From assembly GCF_021502655.1 (NCBI RefSeq), contig NZ_JAKFFT010000004.1, positions 434,001 to 498,000 of the forward strand: a stretch of 64,000 bases of DNA. Direction: 5' to 3'. Below are positions 50,219 to 59,189 of the stretch, one piece after another (the first letter of the stretch is position 1; each line of letters starts with the position of its first letter). Source of the stretch: Dyadobacter sp. CY347. GTDB lineage: Bacteria; Bacteroidota; Bacteroidia; Cytophagales; Spirosomataceae. Position numbers and translations under genes: made by a program. Under the pieces are notes generated by a model. That model was given only the letters and a program-made list of their open reading frames with translations. It had not been told where the DNA came from and did not search any database.

Positions 50219-52273
50219 TTAGATTTTAAGAATGGTAAACTCCACGCGCCGGTTCTTCTGGCGGGTCTGTTCGGTGAGGTTGCTGGCAATGGGTTTAGCT
50301 GGTCCCCAGGCTTTTGTCTGGATCCTTTTGCCGTCAATTCCCTTGGATAAAAGATATTTTTTGACCTGCTGCACACGGTCTTCCGCAAGCTTCACATTTT
50401 TTTGGACTTCGCCCTGATTGTCAGTGTGTCCTTCCAGCAAAATTTCCATCGCCGGATAATTTGTCATAGCCGAAACGATCCTGTCCAGCTCGGGATACGA
50501 AGAGCGGATCACTTCCGCGCTGCTTTGTGCAAACATGGTGCTGCTCAGCCTGATCTGCTGCCCGGCTCTGATCGGTTGCAGATAAAGATCCTTGCGAATG
50601 TTCCTTAATGTAGTGTCTTTGGACAGATCAATTTCCTCAGTGAAAGGAAAATAGCCTTTCTCGGAAGCCGTAATGCGGTAAATTTCTTTTAATGGTAAAA
50701 TCAGCCGGTACTCGCCGGTTTCCGGATCGAATGTTGCTTTGGTAAAAACATCATTGTTCTTTTTAATTTGCGCAATAAGCTCGGAACGCACAGCTTTATT
50801 CGTTTCTGCTTCCAGGATCGTTCCGGAAATGATGGCCACCGGATCCGGGCGGGTTTCAGGAGTAAGCCTTACCCTAAAAATATCTTCCTGCCCCGAAACC
50901 TTCTCACTCGCGCTGAAATAGGCGTAATCGCCCGTTGCAGGAACATTAAAATAAGCATCCCAAAGTGAAGTGTTAATCACCGGGCCCAGGTTTTCCGGTT
51001 TCGACCAGTTGATCCAGGTGTCGTCCCGCCGTCGCGTCAGGAACAGGTCACCAGCTCCGTAGCCGCTGTGGCCGTGGGACGAAAAATATAGCGTTTTATT
51101 GTCCAATGCCAGGAAAGGGGTTCCTTCATAATCGGCCGTATTGATCACATTACCAAGGTGTAACGGCTCCGACCAGATTTCGCCCGATTGAAGAAACGAT
51201 ACATAAAGGTCCTTTTTTCCTTCCGTATCGCTGCGTTCAACCGAAATGATCATCACATTGCCATACGGCGAAACCGTCGTTTCCATGCTTTCGACCTGTT
51301 TCATTCTGTTGTTCGCCGTAATGCTTTCCCGCAGGTTATTGATTTTGTATTCTTTTGGAAAAGTCCAGCCTGTTTTGGTCTGAAAGCAGCGCGACAATCC
51401 CAGCTCCATTGAACCGTCCGGGCGATAAACATTGATGACGTAAATTGTTTTTCCATCGGCCGAAATGCTCGTTATAGCATTATCCGCAGCATTATTAATC
51501 GGCGGGCCCATGTTTACCGCTGCCCCCCAGACATTTTTGTCATTCAATGTGGAATACCAAATGTCCTGTGTTTCGGACGTGCCGACATTGCCCGAGAAAT
51601 TGCCCCTCGTAAAGAAAAGTGTTTTGCCATCGGGAGAAATAATAGGCGCAACTTCCTGGCCCTGACTATTAATGGCCGGCCCCATATTTTCGCGTTTGGT
51701 TTTCAAAAGCGGCCCTTTCGCAATGTTAATGACTGCTTCAATGGGCCTGATGTCGTCCGAAATCCCTATTGCGTCGATTTGATTTGCCCCGGAAACCTTG
51801 GAGGGTTGCAGCACGATCTTGATCGCATTAGCAAGGATATTTTGTTGTTTGGGAAAAATCCTGAACATTCTTCCCCTGACATTGAGCTGCGCCGCCGGAG
51901 TATCGGAAATCAGAAATTCCTTACCAGACTCGTCATAGGCATACACACGGGCAATGGCGCCCGGATTAAAATTTTCTGCGATAGCAACCTGTTTCAGCGG
52001 AATTGTTTTTTCAAAACCTACTTTGATCCATTCTTCATTCCGGCCATCGGGATCGGCAGGCATCCACGCACATGGACTGTTGCCGAAATCAGGAAGCTTG
52101 TTGGGAATGCCGAGAATTTGTTTGGCACGATAGGCGTGGCCATATTGGGCTGGCCGGTTTTCGGAAGAATAACCCAGCACTTTATTGGCCCACAAAATTT
52201 GCTGACTGTATCCTTTATGTATAAAAGCTGCCGAAAGCAGCAGAAAAACGTTGAAGAGTAATGTTTTATTCAT
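50219..52273 (-). CDS. OmpA family protein with PD40 repeats
   Basis: The 684-residue protein has a signal peptide starting at the ATG at 52273 (MNKTLLFNVFLLLSAAFIHKGYSQ). The middle (about 190-450) has repeated SPDGKTLFF-type PD40/WD40-like propeller strands. A carboxypeptidase-regulatory-like domain follows (SGTILEAETNKAV). The C-terminal 110 residues are an OmpA peptidoglycan-binding domain with LEGHTDNQG and RQKNRRVEF. It links the outer membrane to the cell wall. The ATG overlaps the stop of the DUF4038 gene by 4 bp (ATGA), so the two are coupled. A longer in-frame start at 52306 is less likely. Confidence 0.9.
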   Translation of the reverse strand: MNKTLLFNVFLLLSAAFIHKGYSQQILWANKVLGYSSENRPAQYGHAYRAKQILGIPNKLPDFGNSPCAWMPADPDGRNEEWIKVGFEKTIPLKQVAIAENFNPGAIARVYAYDESGKEFLISDTPAAQLNVRGRMFRIFPKQQNILANAIKIVLQPSKVSGANQIDAIGISDDIRPIEAVINIAKGPLLKTKRENMGPAINSQGQEVAPIISPDGKTLFFTRGNFSGNVGTSETQDIWYSTLNDKNVWGAAVNMGPPINNAADNAITSISADGKTIYVINVYRPDGSMELGLSRCFQTKTGWTFPKEYKINNLRESITANNRMKQVESMETTVSPYGNVMIISVERSDTEGKKDLYVSFLQSGEIWSEPLHLGNVINTADYEGTPFLALDNKTLYFSSHGHSGYGAGDLFLTRRRDDTWINWSKPENLGPVINTSLWDAYFNVPATGDYAYFSASEKVSGQEDIFRVRLTPETRPDPVAIISGTILEAETNKAVRSELIAQIKKNNDVFTKATFDPETGEYRLILPLKEIYRITASEKGYFPFTEEIDLSKDTTLRNIRKDLYLQPIRAGQQIRLSSTMFAQSSAEVIRSSYPELDRIVSAMTNYPAMEILLEGHTDNQGEVQKNVKLAEDRVQQVKKYLLSKGIDGKRIQTKAWGPAKPIASNLTEQTRQKNRRVEFTILKI

Positions 52274-53553
52274 TTTTTTGCTCCGATTAAGAGTATCCAA
52301 TCCCATCCCGGCTGCGAATCGGGTGGCTGCACAACCGCTTCCGGGGCGGCCTTGAACTCACCGCCCGACCATCTTTTTCCTGTTCGCGGACTGTACCAGA
52401 CGGCTGCAAAATCCTTCCCATTGAGATAGTTAAGATTAAGCCGGACCGGCCTCGATTCCGGCAGATAGAGCATGGACATTTTTTTATTGGATAAAGAAAC
52501 AATGCCAATCTCAGCCTTATCCGTCGAATCAGGGAGCAATTCCGAGATATTTTCGGGCTGCATGTATTCCCAGGGAATGCCTTTCAGGATCTTGACGAGT
52601 TCGTGAATATACTCTGCGCCGTCCTTATCAATGTTGACTTTCCAGGTGGGGTTAAAATTTTTGATCGTGCTCATATGGCAAAAGCCGGCCGCAGCGCTCA
52701 TGATCGATTGATAAGCCTGGTTCCTGATCAATACAGACTGGTCCGTTATCTCTTTGGGAAACTCCGAATTAGCGATTAAGAATGGCCTTAATGCCACTTC
52801 CGCTGAATTTTTCTGCCAATTGGCCAGCGCTGCGTACTCAGCAGGCGTGACGGTTGAATCTGGAATAATAAATTTAAGATCTGACCTGACTTTGGAACTG
52901 TCGTTCACGCTCGTAGGCGAGCAGGTGCTGAGTGAAGCAAGAATTTGTCCTTCGGAAACTGCACGTATTCCGTCGGCAATGGCCTCAAATTGAGCGGCGT
53001 TCTGATATTCCTCTTCGCTGACGATCCATATCACATTGTCATATTTGGCAAAGTGTTTACCAACGTAAGTCCCGTAATTTTTCCAGACTGTCGGATTCTG
53101 TGCGTCAAAAAGTGCGTTCCAGCTTTTGCGGGAAACTACGATGCCTACGACGAGGTTACGCTCCTTTGCTGCCGAAATAATCTTATCAAAATAGTCGAAG
53201 TACGCTTTATTGGGTTTTGAAATATCATTATCCAGGAAAGGAAGGGTTTTATTAAAATTCCGCTGATTAGGAAGAGCAGGCAAAAGCTGAACAAGGAATG
53301 TATTGAACGACTGGGACTTGCGCGCATCCATATAGTGAATGGCATCATTATAACTCAGCTTACGAAGCATCTGCCAGGCCACATCGGCCACCATCAGGAA
53401 CGGAACGCCATTATGGTCGGTGATATGACGACCATTGGGGCTGATCTTCAATGGAAATTTAGCAACAGCGAGTCCCGGTTTTTGATAGACATTCACGGCA
53501 GCGAGGCCGGATGCCGCCAAAAGGATAAAAATGAAGTATCTAAGCCACTTCAT
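52270..53553 (-). CDS. DUF4038 glycosidase-like protein (GH140/apiosidase-like)
   Basis: The 427-residue protein has an N-terminal hydrophobic leader (residues 3-20) and a TIM-barrel-like DUF4038 domain beginning near residue 36 (KISPNGRHITDHNGVPFLMVADVAW). C-terminal residues about 340-425 resemble the putative collagen-binding beta domain that accompanies DUF4038. In typical members an acidic pair sits in WxxGGD; here the matching place (residues 174-183) reads NVIWIVSEEE. A second glutamate occurs in ANSEFPKE. Related GH140 enzymes cleave apiose from pectin, but DUF4038 is broader, so the substrate is open. It is coupled to the OmpA/PD40 gene. Confidence 0.82.
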   Translation of the reverse strand: MKWLRYFIFILLAASGLAAVNVYQKPGLAVAKFPLKISPNGRHITDHNGVPFLMVADVAWQMLRKLSYNDAIHYMDARKSQSFNTFLVQLLPALPNQRNFNKTLPFLDNDISKPNKAYFDYFDKIISAAKERNLVVGIVVSRKSWNALFDAQNPTVWKNYGTYVGKHFAKYDNVIWIVSEEEYQNAAQFEAIADGIRAVSEGQILASLSTCSPTSVNDSSKVRSDLKFIIPDSTVTPAEYAALANWQKNSAEVALRPFLIANSEFPKEITDQSVLIRNQAYQSIMSAAAGFCHMSTIKNFNPTWKVNIDKDGAEYIHELVKILKGIPWEYMQPENISELLPDSTDKAEIGIVSLSNKKMSMLYLPESRPVRLNLNYLNGKDFAAVWYSPRTGKRWSGGEFKAAPEAVVQPPDSQPGWDWILLIGAKK

Positions 53554-53608
53554 AGTCTTGGTCGGGAAAAATATTTTAACATATCGGGGTGTTTCGGAAC
53601 CTTGAAAA

Positions 53609-54256
53609 TCAGCTGGCTTTCAGGTCGGCAATGGTTTTCAGCGGATCGGCCGAACTGAAAACAAAGCTTCCTGCAACCAGAATATTCACGCCTTCCTTTA
53701 CAAGTAATGGCGCATTGTCAAGATTAACGCCGCCATCCACCTCAATCTTGAATGTATAGCCAAATTTTTCTTTCAAAGCCTGCAATTTGGCTATTTTTTG
53801 ATACGTGTTCTGAATGAATTTTTGACCGCCAAAGCCGGGATTTACGGACATAATCAAAACCAAAGAAACATCACCCAGGATTTCAGAAAGCGCTTCCACA
53901 GGTGTATGCGGGTTCAATGCAACGCCCGGCAATGCGCCGAGTTCCTTAATGTGCTGAATGGTGCGGTGCAAATGCGGGCAAGCTTCATAATGCACGGTAA
54001 GGATGTCTGCACCCGCCTTTTTGAATGCTTCAAGATAACGGTCGGGCTGCTCGATCATTAAATGAACATCCAGTGGTTTTGTTGCGTGCTTATGAACAGC
54101 TTCACAAACGGGCATTCCAAAAGAAATATTCGGCACAAATATGCCGTCCATAATATCAACATGTATATAATCCGCCTGACTCGCATTCAGCATTTCTACA
54201 TCACGTTGAATATTGGCAAAGTCGGCAGCAAGTATGGAAGGGGCAATTTCAGCCAT
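53609..54256 (-). CDS. rpe: Ribulose-phosphate 3-epimerase
   Basis: Rpe interconverts ribulose-5-phosphate and xylulose-5-phosphate in the pentose phosphate pathway. The 215-residue TIM-barrel protein has APSILAADFANI, the metal ligands HVDIMDGIFVPN and VHLMIEQP, VNPGFGGQKF and the catalytic Asp in EVDGGVN. Length is normal. It precedes the DUF4038 gene by 55 bp and follows the Uma2 gene by 29 bp on the same strand. Xylulose-5-phosphate is a substrate of transketolases, including the split one downstream. Confidence 0.96.
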   Translation of the reverse strand: MAEIAPSILAADFANIQRDVEMLNASQADYIHVDIMDGIFVPNISFGMPVCEAVHKHATKPLDVHLMIEQPDRYLEAFKKAGADILTVHYEACPHLHRTIQHIKELGALPGVALNPHTPVEALSEILGDVSLVLIMSVNPGFGGQKFIQNTYQKIAKLQALKEKFGYTFKIEVDGGVNLDNAPLLVKEGVNILVAGSFVFSSADPLKTIADLKAS

Positions 54257-54285
54257 GAATTTTAAAATATTAGTACAGGCCGAAA

Positions 54286-54813
54286 TTAGAATATAATGTT
54301 CAACTTGAAGGCCAATTCGTGAAATAATGGTGAGCTAACCACGTCATTTTCGCTGAACGAAGCGTACATTTCGTATCGACCATTATTTAACACGTAAATT
54401 TCTAAAAGCCGCTTTTCGGGTTTCAAAAGCCAATATTCCTGCACGCCATAGCGCTCATAGATTTCTTTCTTGACAACCGTATCCATTTTAATGGTGCTTT
54501 TGGAAACGATCTCGACTACCATATCCGGCACGCCGCGGATCCATTCCTGGACGATTTCTTCTTTTTCTTTTGAAATAAAAATAAGATCAGGCTGCAAACG
54601 ATTGTAATTTTCTTCGAAAATTACGTCCATCGGCGCATCCCAAACCTCACCGAGGTTATGATCGTCAGCGTAGTCTTCCAAGATGCGTTGCAATTTGCGC
54701 GACGCCTTCTGGTGTGGCGTTTTCGGACTAGGAGACATGATTTCCTCCCCGTTTATGATCTGAGAAAGATCCCAGTCCTGCCAAATAATTGTTTCTGTGC
54801 TTTTCATGTGCAT
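54286..54813 (-). CDS. Uma2 family (DUF820) restriction-endonuclease-fold protein
   Basis: The 175-residue protein has the PD-(D/E)xK-like Uma2 fold: LQPDLIFIS and VPDMVVEIVSKST with Lys in KKEIYERYGVQEYWLL. The family is very abundant in cyanobacteria and some Bacteroidota, and its function is unknown. It is preceded by 190 bp of intergenic DNA shared with ligA. Confidence 0.9.
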   Translation of the reverse strand: MHMKSTETIIWQDWDLSQIINGEEIMSPSPKTPHQKASRKLQRILEDYADDHNLGEVWDAPMDVIFEENYNRLQPDLIFISKEKEEIVQEWIRGVPDMVVEIVSKSTIKMDTVVKKEIYERYGVQEYWLLKPEKRLLEIYVLNNGRYEMYASFSENDVVSSPLFHELAFKLNIIF

Positions 54814-54948
54814 AGTTCGTTTTTACGAAAATAATCAAATTTTTTAAGAGATTCATTTAGTGTTGTTTTGGTAAAATCAGACATTCAATTCAGTACTTTT
54901 TTTATTGATACGGGGATTTTAGAAAAAGTAACGGGAATGCCGGCAGCA

Positions 54949-54980
54949 TTTGAAATCGGCGCGAACGCTTCTTAAATTTG
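54949..54980 (+). promoter_or_regulatory. Promoter of ligA
   Basis: TTTG at 54949-54952 is followed after 20 nt by the perfect -7 element TAAATTTG at 54973-54980. The start near 54986 rules out the upstream TTG at 54978 and supports the ATG at 55008. Confidence 0.6.
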
Positions 54981-55007
54981 GGCACTATCCTTTTTAGCCG
55001 CCTTACC

Positions 55008-57098
55008 ATGAATCCAGAACAGCAAATCCAGGAGCTTGTAGACAAACTGCAGCATTTGAATTATCGATATTATCAGGACAATGTTTCCGAGGTCACGGAT
55101 TTTGAATTTGATCAGCTGCTGAAACAATTAAAAGAGCTTGAAGATCAATATCCTGAACTGCGGCAGGAAGATTCTCCCACATTGCGGGTAGGCGGCACGA
55201 TCACTAAGAATTTTAACACGGTTTATCACCGTTATCCAATGCTTTCGCTGGATAACACGTACAATGAACAAGAGCTTCGGAATTTCGATGACCGCGTGCG
55301 GCGTGGATTGGATGGTGAGCCTTATGAATACATTTGCGAGCTGAAATTTGATGGCATTTCGCTCAGTTTTACTTACGAAAACGGCGTGCTCGCGCGTGGC
55401 GTTACACGTGGCGATGGCACGCGCGGGGATGAGATCACGAACAATGTAAAAACGATCCGCTCATTGCCGTTAAGGGTTAAGGCTGAGAATGTTCCACCGG
55501 TTTTTGAAATTCGTGGCGAAGGTTTTATGCCCAATACTTCTTTTCAAAAACTGAATGAGGAAATGGACACTTTGGGTGAAAATCAATATGCTAACCCACG
55601 AAATGCAGCTTCCGGATCGTTCAAATTGCAGGATTCAGCGGAAACTGCGCGGCGCGGACTGGATTGTTACCTTTACTCATTTTTGACTGATACAGAGTTT
55701 TTCAAAAGCCACGAAGAAAGCTTGTTAGGACTTAAATCTTGGGGTTTTAATGTTTCACCAGGCTGGAAAAAAGTGCAGACCATTGATGAGGTTTTGGAAT
55801 TTATCCATGAATGGGAAGAAAAACGCCTGACACTTCCGCTAGCAACGGACGGAATTGTGGTTAAGATCAATTCTTTTGAACAGCAACGCGAGCTTGGCTT
55901 CACTGCCAAAAGTCCCCGTTGGGCCATTTCATTTAAATATAAAGCTGAAAATAAACCCGCCATCCTGCGCATGGTCACGTATCAGGTCGGGCGCACGGGA
56001 GCGGTGACGCCGGTGGCAAACCTTTGCGACATTAGCGAGCGCGCATTGCCTTATAACCAGGTGAAAGGCGTTCACCTGTCCGGCACGCGCGTGAAGCGGG
56101 CCACATTGCATAATGCCAATGAACTGCTTAGGCTCGGACTGGAAATCGGGGATACGGTTTTTGTTGAAAAAAGCGGCGAGATCATTCCTAAAATAACTGG
56201 CGTGGATATTTCCCAGCGCGAAAAATTCCCGACCGAACCATTGATTTTCCCAACACATTGCCCGGAATGCGGTTCCGAATTGCAGCGAAATGAGGGTGAA
56301 GTTGCGTTTTTCTGTCCGAACGACAGCCATTGCCCGCCGCAGCTAAAAGGCCGGATCGAGCATTTCATTCATAGGAAAGCGATGAACATTGAAAGTCTGG
56401 GTGAGGGAAAAATAGAATTGCTATTTGATTTGGAACTCGTGCGGACGCCTGCCGATTTGTATGATTTAACTCCCGAAACACTTCTTGGTCTTGAAAAAAA
56501 TATCCTGAATGAGGAAACAGGTAAGGTTAAGAAAATCAGTTTTCGTGAAAAAACGGTGGAGAACATTCTGAACGGCATTGCGCTTTCGAAAACGGTTCCC
56601 TTCAAAAATGTGCTTTTCGCGCTCGGGATTCGGTTTGTAGGCGCAACAGTTGCTGAAAAGCTGGCTGCTTATTTTAAATCCATGAATGCATTGCGGCTGG
56701 CGACTTATGACCAGTTGATTGCCGTTCCTGAGATTGGCGGACGGATTGCGGAGAGCATTGCTTCTTATTTTGATGTGCCTGAAAATCAGCAGTTAGTAGC
56801 GCGATTGCAAGCAGCAGGCATTCAAATGGAAAGTGATGAAAAGCCTGTTGAACTGGAAAGTGACATGCTGGAAGGCAAAACTTTCGTGATATCGGGCGTT
56901 TTTGAAAATTTTGAAAGAGATGATCTCAAATTGAAAATAGAAGTCAATGGCGGTCGGGTCCTGAGTGGCGTTTCGGGTAAGCTGAATTATTTGCTGGCAG
57001 GTGCGAATATGGGGCCTTCCAAACTGGAAAAGGCGAGAAAGTTGGGCGTTACCATTTTGAGCGAGGAAGAATTTTTAGCGATGATCGAGAATAAGTGA
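55008..57098 (+). CDS. ligA: NAD-dependent DNA ligase
   Basis: LigA seals nicks using NAD+ in replication and repair. The 696-residue protein has the Ia domain (LNYRYYQDN), the adenylation lysine Lys113 in ELKFDG, GEIIPKITG in the OB domain, the four-cysteine zinc finger starting at CPECGSE, tandem HhH motifs and a C-terminal BRCT domain (LEGKTFVISGVF). The start is fixed by the promoter and the family N-terminus MNPEQQIQEL. It is followed by dapA. Confidence 0.97.
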   Translation: MNPEQQIQELVDKLQHLNYRYYQDNVSEVTDFEFDQLLKQLKELEDQYPELRQEDSPTLRVGGTITKNFNTVYHRYPMLSLDNTYNEQELRNFDDRVRRGLDGEPYEYICELKFDGISLSFTYENGVLARGVTRGDGTRGDEITNNVKTIRSLPLRVKAENVPPVFEIRGEGFMPNTSFQKLNEEMDTLGENQYANPRNAASGSFKLQDSAETARRGLDCYLYSFLTDTEFFKSHEESLLGLKSWGFNVSPGWKKVQTIDEVLEFIHEWEEKRLTLPLATDGIVVKINSFEQQRELGFTAKSPRWAISFKYKAENKPAILRMVTYQVGRTGAVTPVANLCDISERALPYNQVKGVHLSGTRVKRATLHNANELLRLGLEIGDTVFVEKSGEIIPKITGVDISQREKFPTEPLIFPTHCPECGSELQRNEGEVAFFCPNDSHCPPQLKGRIEHFIHRKAMNIESLGEGKIELLFDLELVRTPADLYDLTPETLLGLEKNILNEETGKVKKISFREKTVENILNGIALSKTVPFKNVLFALGIRFVGATVAEKLAAYFKSMNALRLATYDQLIAVPEIGGRIAESIASYFDVPENQQLVARLQAAGIQMESDEKPVELESDMLEGKTFVISGVFENFERDDLKLKIEVNGGRVLSGVSGKLNYLLAGANMGPSKLEKARKLGVTILSEEEFLAMIENK

Positions 57099-57160
57099 AG
57101 AAAAACGGCTCAGAAAGCTAACTTTGTGTTTTAAATTTCAACCAATTATATAAGTAAATA

Positions 57161-58051
57161 ATGCCATTGGACCAACGTTTCAAAGGGGTAGGAGCGGCGC
57201 TGATTACACCTTTTGATGAGCAGAATGCAATTGATTATACGGGTTTGAAAAGATTGATCGACCTCGTTACGGAAGGTGGATCGGATTACCTTGTGGTGCA
57301 GGGAACAACCGGCGAATCGCCTACGGTAAACTCCCGCGAAAAGCGTGAAATCCTGGCATTTACGATAAAGAATAACTCCAAATCGCTTCCTATCGTTTAC
57401 GGATTGGGCGGTAATGACACGCAATCTGTTCTGGATTGTATGAAAGAAACCGATTTCACTGGTGTTGACGCCATTCTTTCGGTTTGTCCATACTATAATA
57501 AACCGACTCAGGAAGGCATCATCGCACATTTCACTGCCATTGCAGATGCTTCCCCGGTTCCTGTGCTGCTATATAATGTTCCCGGCCGTACGGTGATCAA
57601 TATGAAGCCGGACACGATCATTACGCTGGCTGCGCATGCCAACATTATCGGCATTAAGGATGCTGGCGGATCCATTGAGCAGAGCATGGAGCTTGCTTCC
57701 CGCGTGCCTGATGATTTCTTGCTGCTTTCTGGTGATGATAACCTGGTAACCACGATGGTTAGCGTAGGTTGGCACGGTGTTATCTCCGTGATTGCCAATG
57801 CGTTTCCAAAGGAATTTGGTGAACTGACCTGGCATGCACTGGAAGGTAGTTTTAAAGAAGCAGCGAAGTTACAGCTTGCATTTCTTGAATTTGACACCTT
57901 GCTATACATTGAATCCAATCCTGTTGGCATTAAGAAATGCCTCGAAATCAAAGGAATTTGCAGTTCGGCAGTGCGTTTACCATTGTTGAAAGCTTCCCAG
58001 GAATTGGGTGAAAAGCTGGAAAAAGCAATGGTTCGCGAAGGATTTATCTGA
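57161..58051 (+). CDS. dapA: 4-hydroxy-tetrahydrodipicolinate synthase
   Basis: DapA condenses pyruvate with aspartate semialdehyde, the first committed step to lysine and meso-DAP. The 296-residue protein has GTTGESPT, the catalytic Tyr138 in LLYNVPGRT and the Schiff base Lys166 in IGIKDAGGS. Length and motifs are standard. It lies 62 bp after ligA and 6 bp before the SerC-like aminotransferase gene. Confidence 0.97.
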   Translation: MPLDQRFKGVGAALITPFDEQNAIDYTGLKRLIDLVTEGGSDYLVVQGTTGESPTVNSREKREILAFTIKNNSKSLPIVYGLGGNDTQSVLDCMKETDFTGVDAILSVCPYYNKPTQEGIIAHFTAIADASPVPVLLYNVPGRTVINMKPDTIITLAAHANIIGIKDAGGSIEQSMELASRVPDDFLLLSGDDNLVTTMVSVGWHGVISVIANAFPKEFGELTWHALEGSFKEAAKLQLAFLEFDTLLYIESNPVGIKKCLEIKGICSSAVRLPLLKASQELGEKLEKAMVREGFI

Positions 58052-58057
58052 TCAAAA

Positions 58058-59116
58058 ATGATAACCTTTTATCCCGGTCCTTCCAAAGTTTACGACGAGG
58101 TTGGCCAATATTTGCAGGAAGCATTTGACAGCGGCGTCATCAGCGCCAATCATCGGAGCTCAGCCTTTATGCAAATGCTGGAAAATGCGATTGGCAACCT
58201 GAAAACGAAGCTGAATGTGCCCGTTGACTATGAAGTTTACTTCGTTTCATCGGCGACAGAATGTTGGGAGATCATTGCCGAAAACCTTATTTCGGATGGC
58301 AGCCTGCACATTTACAATGGTGCGTTTGGCGAAAAATGGATGGAGTACACCCAAAAGTTGACCAGCATAGCTAGATCTTTCTCTTTTGAAACCAACGAAG
58401 AGCCGGTTTTAAATGCAAAAATCAATCTTTCTGCAAATGACATCATTTGCATTACGCACAATGAAACTTCCAACGGGACCGCGCTGCCTTCTGAATTCCT
58501 GAACACATTACGCGCTCAATTTGGAAACATTATCGCAGTGGACGCGACTTCTTCCATGGCTGGCGTCGAACTTCTTTGGCAAAGTGCCGACGTTTGGTAT
58601 GCATCCGTTCAGAAGTGCTTTGGCCTGCCTGCGGGAATGGGTGTCATGATTGTTTCTCCAAAAGCTGTGGAACGCGCCATAGCCATCGGAAACCGGTCAC
58701 ATTATAACAGCCTACTTTTTATCCGTGACAATTTTCTGAAATTCCAGACGCCTTACACGCCCAATACATTGGGTATTTACTTGATGGACAAGGTGATGCA
58801 GCAAGTTTCACCAATAGAAACAGTTGCGCAGCAAACGCTGGAAAGAGCACAAAATTGGTATTCATTTTTGCCCAAAAACGGTTACCAAATTTTGGTTGAA
58901 AATGAGTCAGTTCGATCCAAAACGGTTGTTGCGGTCAAGGACACAAAAGAGCGGATTGCATTGATCAAAAAGGCTGCTTTGCAGGAAGGCATTGTGCTTG
59001 GGAATGGTTACGGAAAGGACAAAGAAACCAGTTTTCGCATCGCAAACTTCCCGGCGATCACAGATGTGGAGATCCAAAGATTGAAGAATTTTCTGGTTTC
59101 CTTCTCATCAAAATAG
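58058..59116 (+). CDS. SerC-like class V aminotransferase
   Basis: The 352-residue PLP enzyme begins TFYPGPSKVY and has NHRSSAF, the phosphate-binding element of phosphoserine aminotransferases. The PLP lysine is Lys186 in VQKCFGLPAG. Overall it looks like SerC or a close relative; the region after the lysine (RSHYNSLL) differs from canonical SerC, so serine synthesis is likely but not certain. The gene follows dapA by 6 bp, so it is probably cotranscribed with it. Confidence 0.82.
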   Translation: MITFYPGPSKVYDEVGQYLQEAFDSGVISANHRSSAFMQMLENAIGNLKTKLNVPVDYEVYFVSSATECWEIIAENLISDGSLHIYNGAFGEKWMEYTQKLTSIARSFSFETNEEPVLNAKINLSANDIICITHNETSNGTALPSEFLNTLRAQFGNIIAVDATSSMAGVELLWQSADVWYASVQKCFGLPAGMGVMIVSPKAVERAIAIGNRSHYNSLLFIRDNFLKFQTPYTPNTLGIYLMDKVMQQVSPIETVAQQTLERAQNWYSFLPKNGYQILVENESVRSKTVVAVKDTKERIALIKKAALQEGIVLGNGYGKDKETSFRIANFPAITDVEIQRLKNFLVSFSSK

Positions 59117-59189
59117 CGAATGAGTAGTAATAGGGGCGATTTGCTTTATTAACTAAATATTAACTTACTCACTCCCGCAGTATCAAGTT

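Noticed and set aside
52270..53553. Apiose-specific pathway (DUF4038 plus split transketolase plus SDR)
   Set aside because: DUF4038 is much broader than apiosidases, and the SDR shows nothing specific for UDP-apiose synthase, so this link is only speculation.
54978..55007. Upstream TTG start of ligA
   Set aside because: It overlaps the -7 element TAAATTTG and adds residues not found in LigA proteins.
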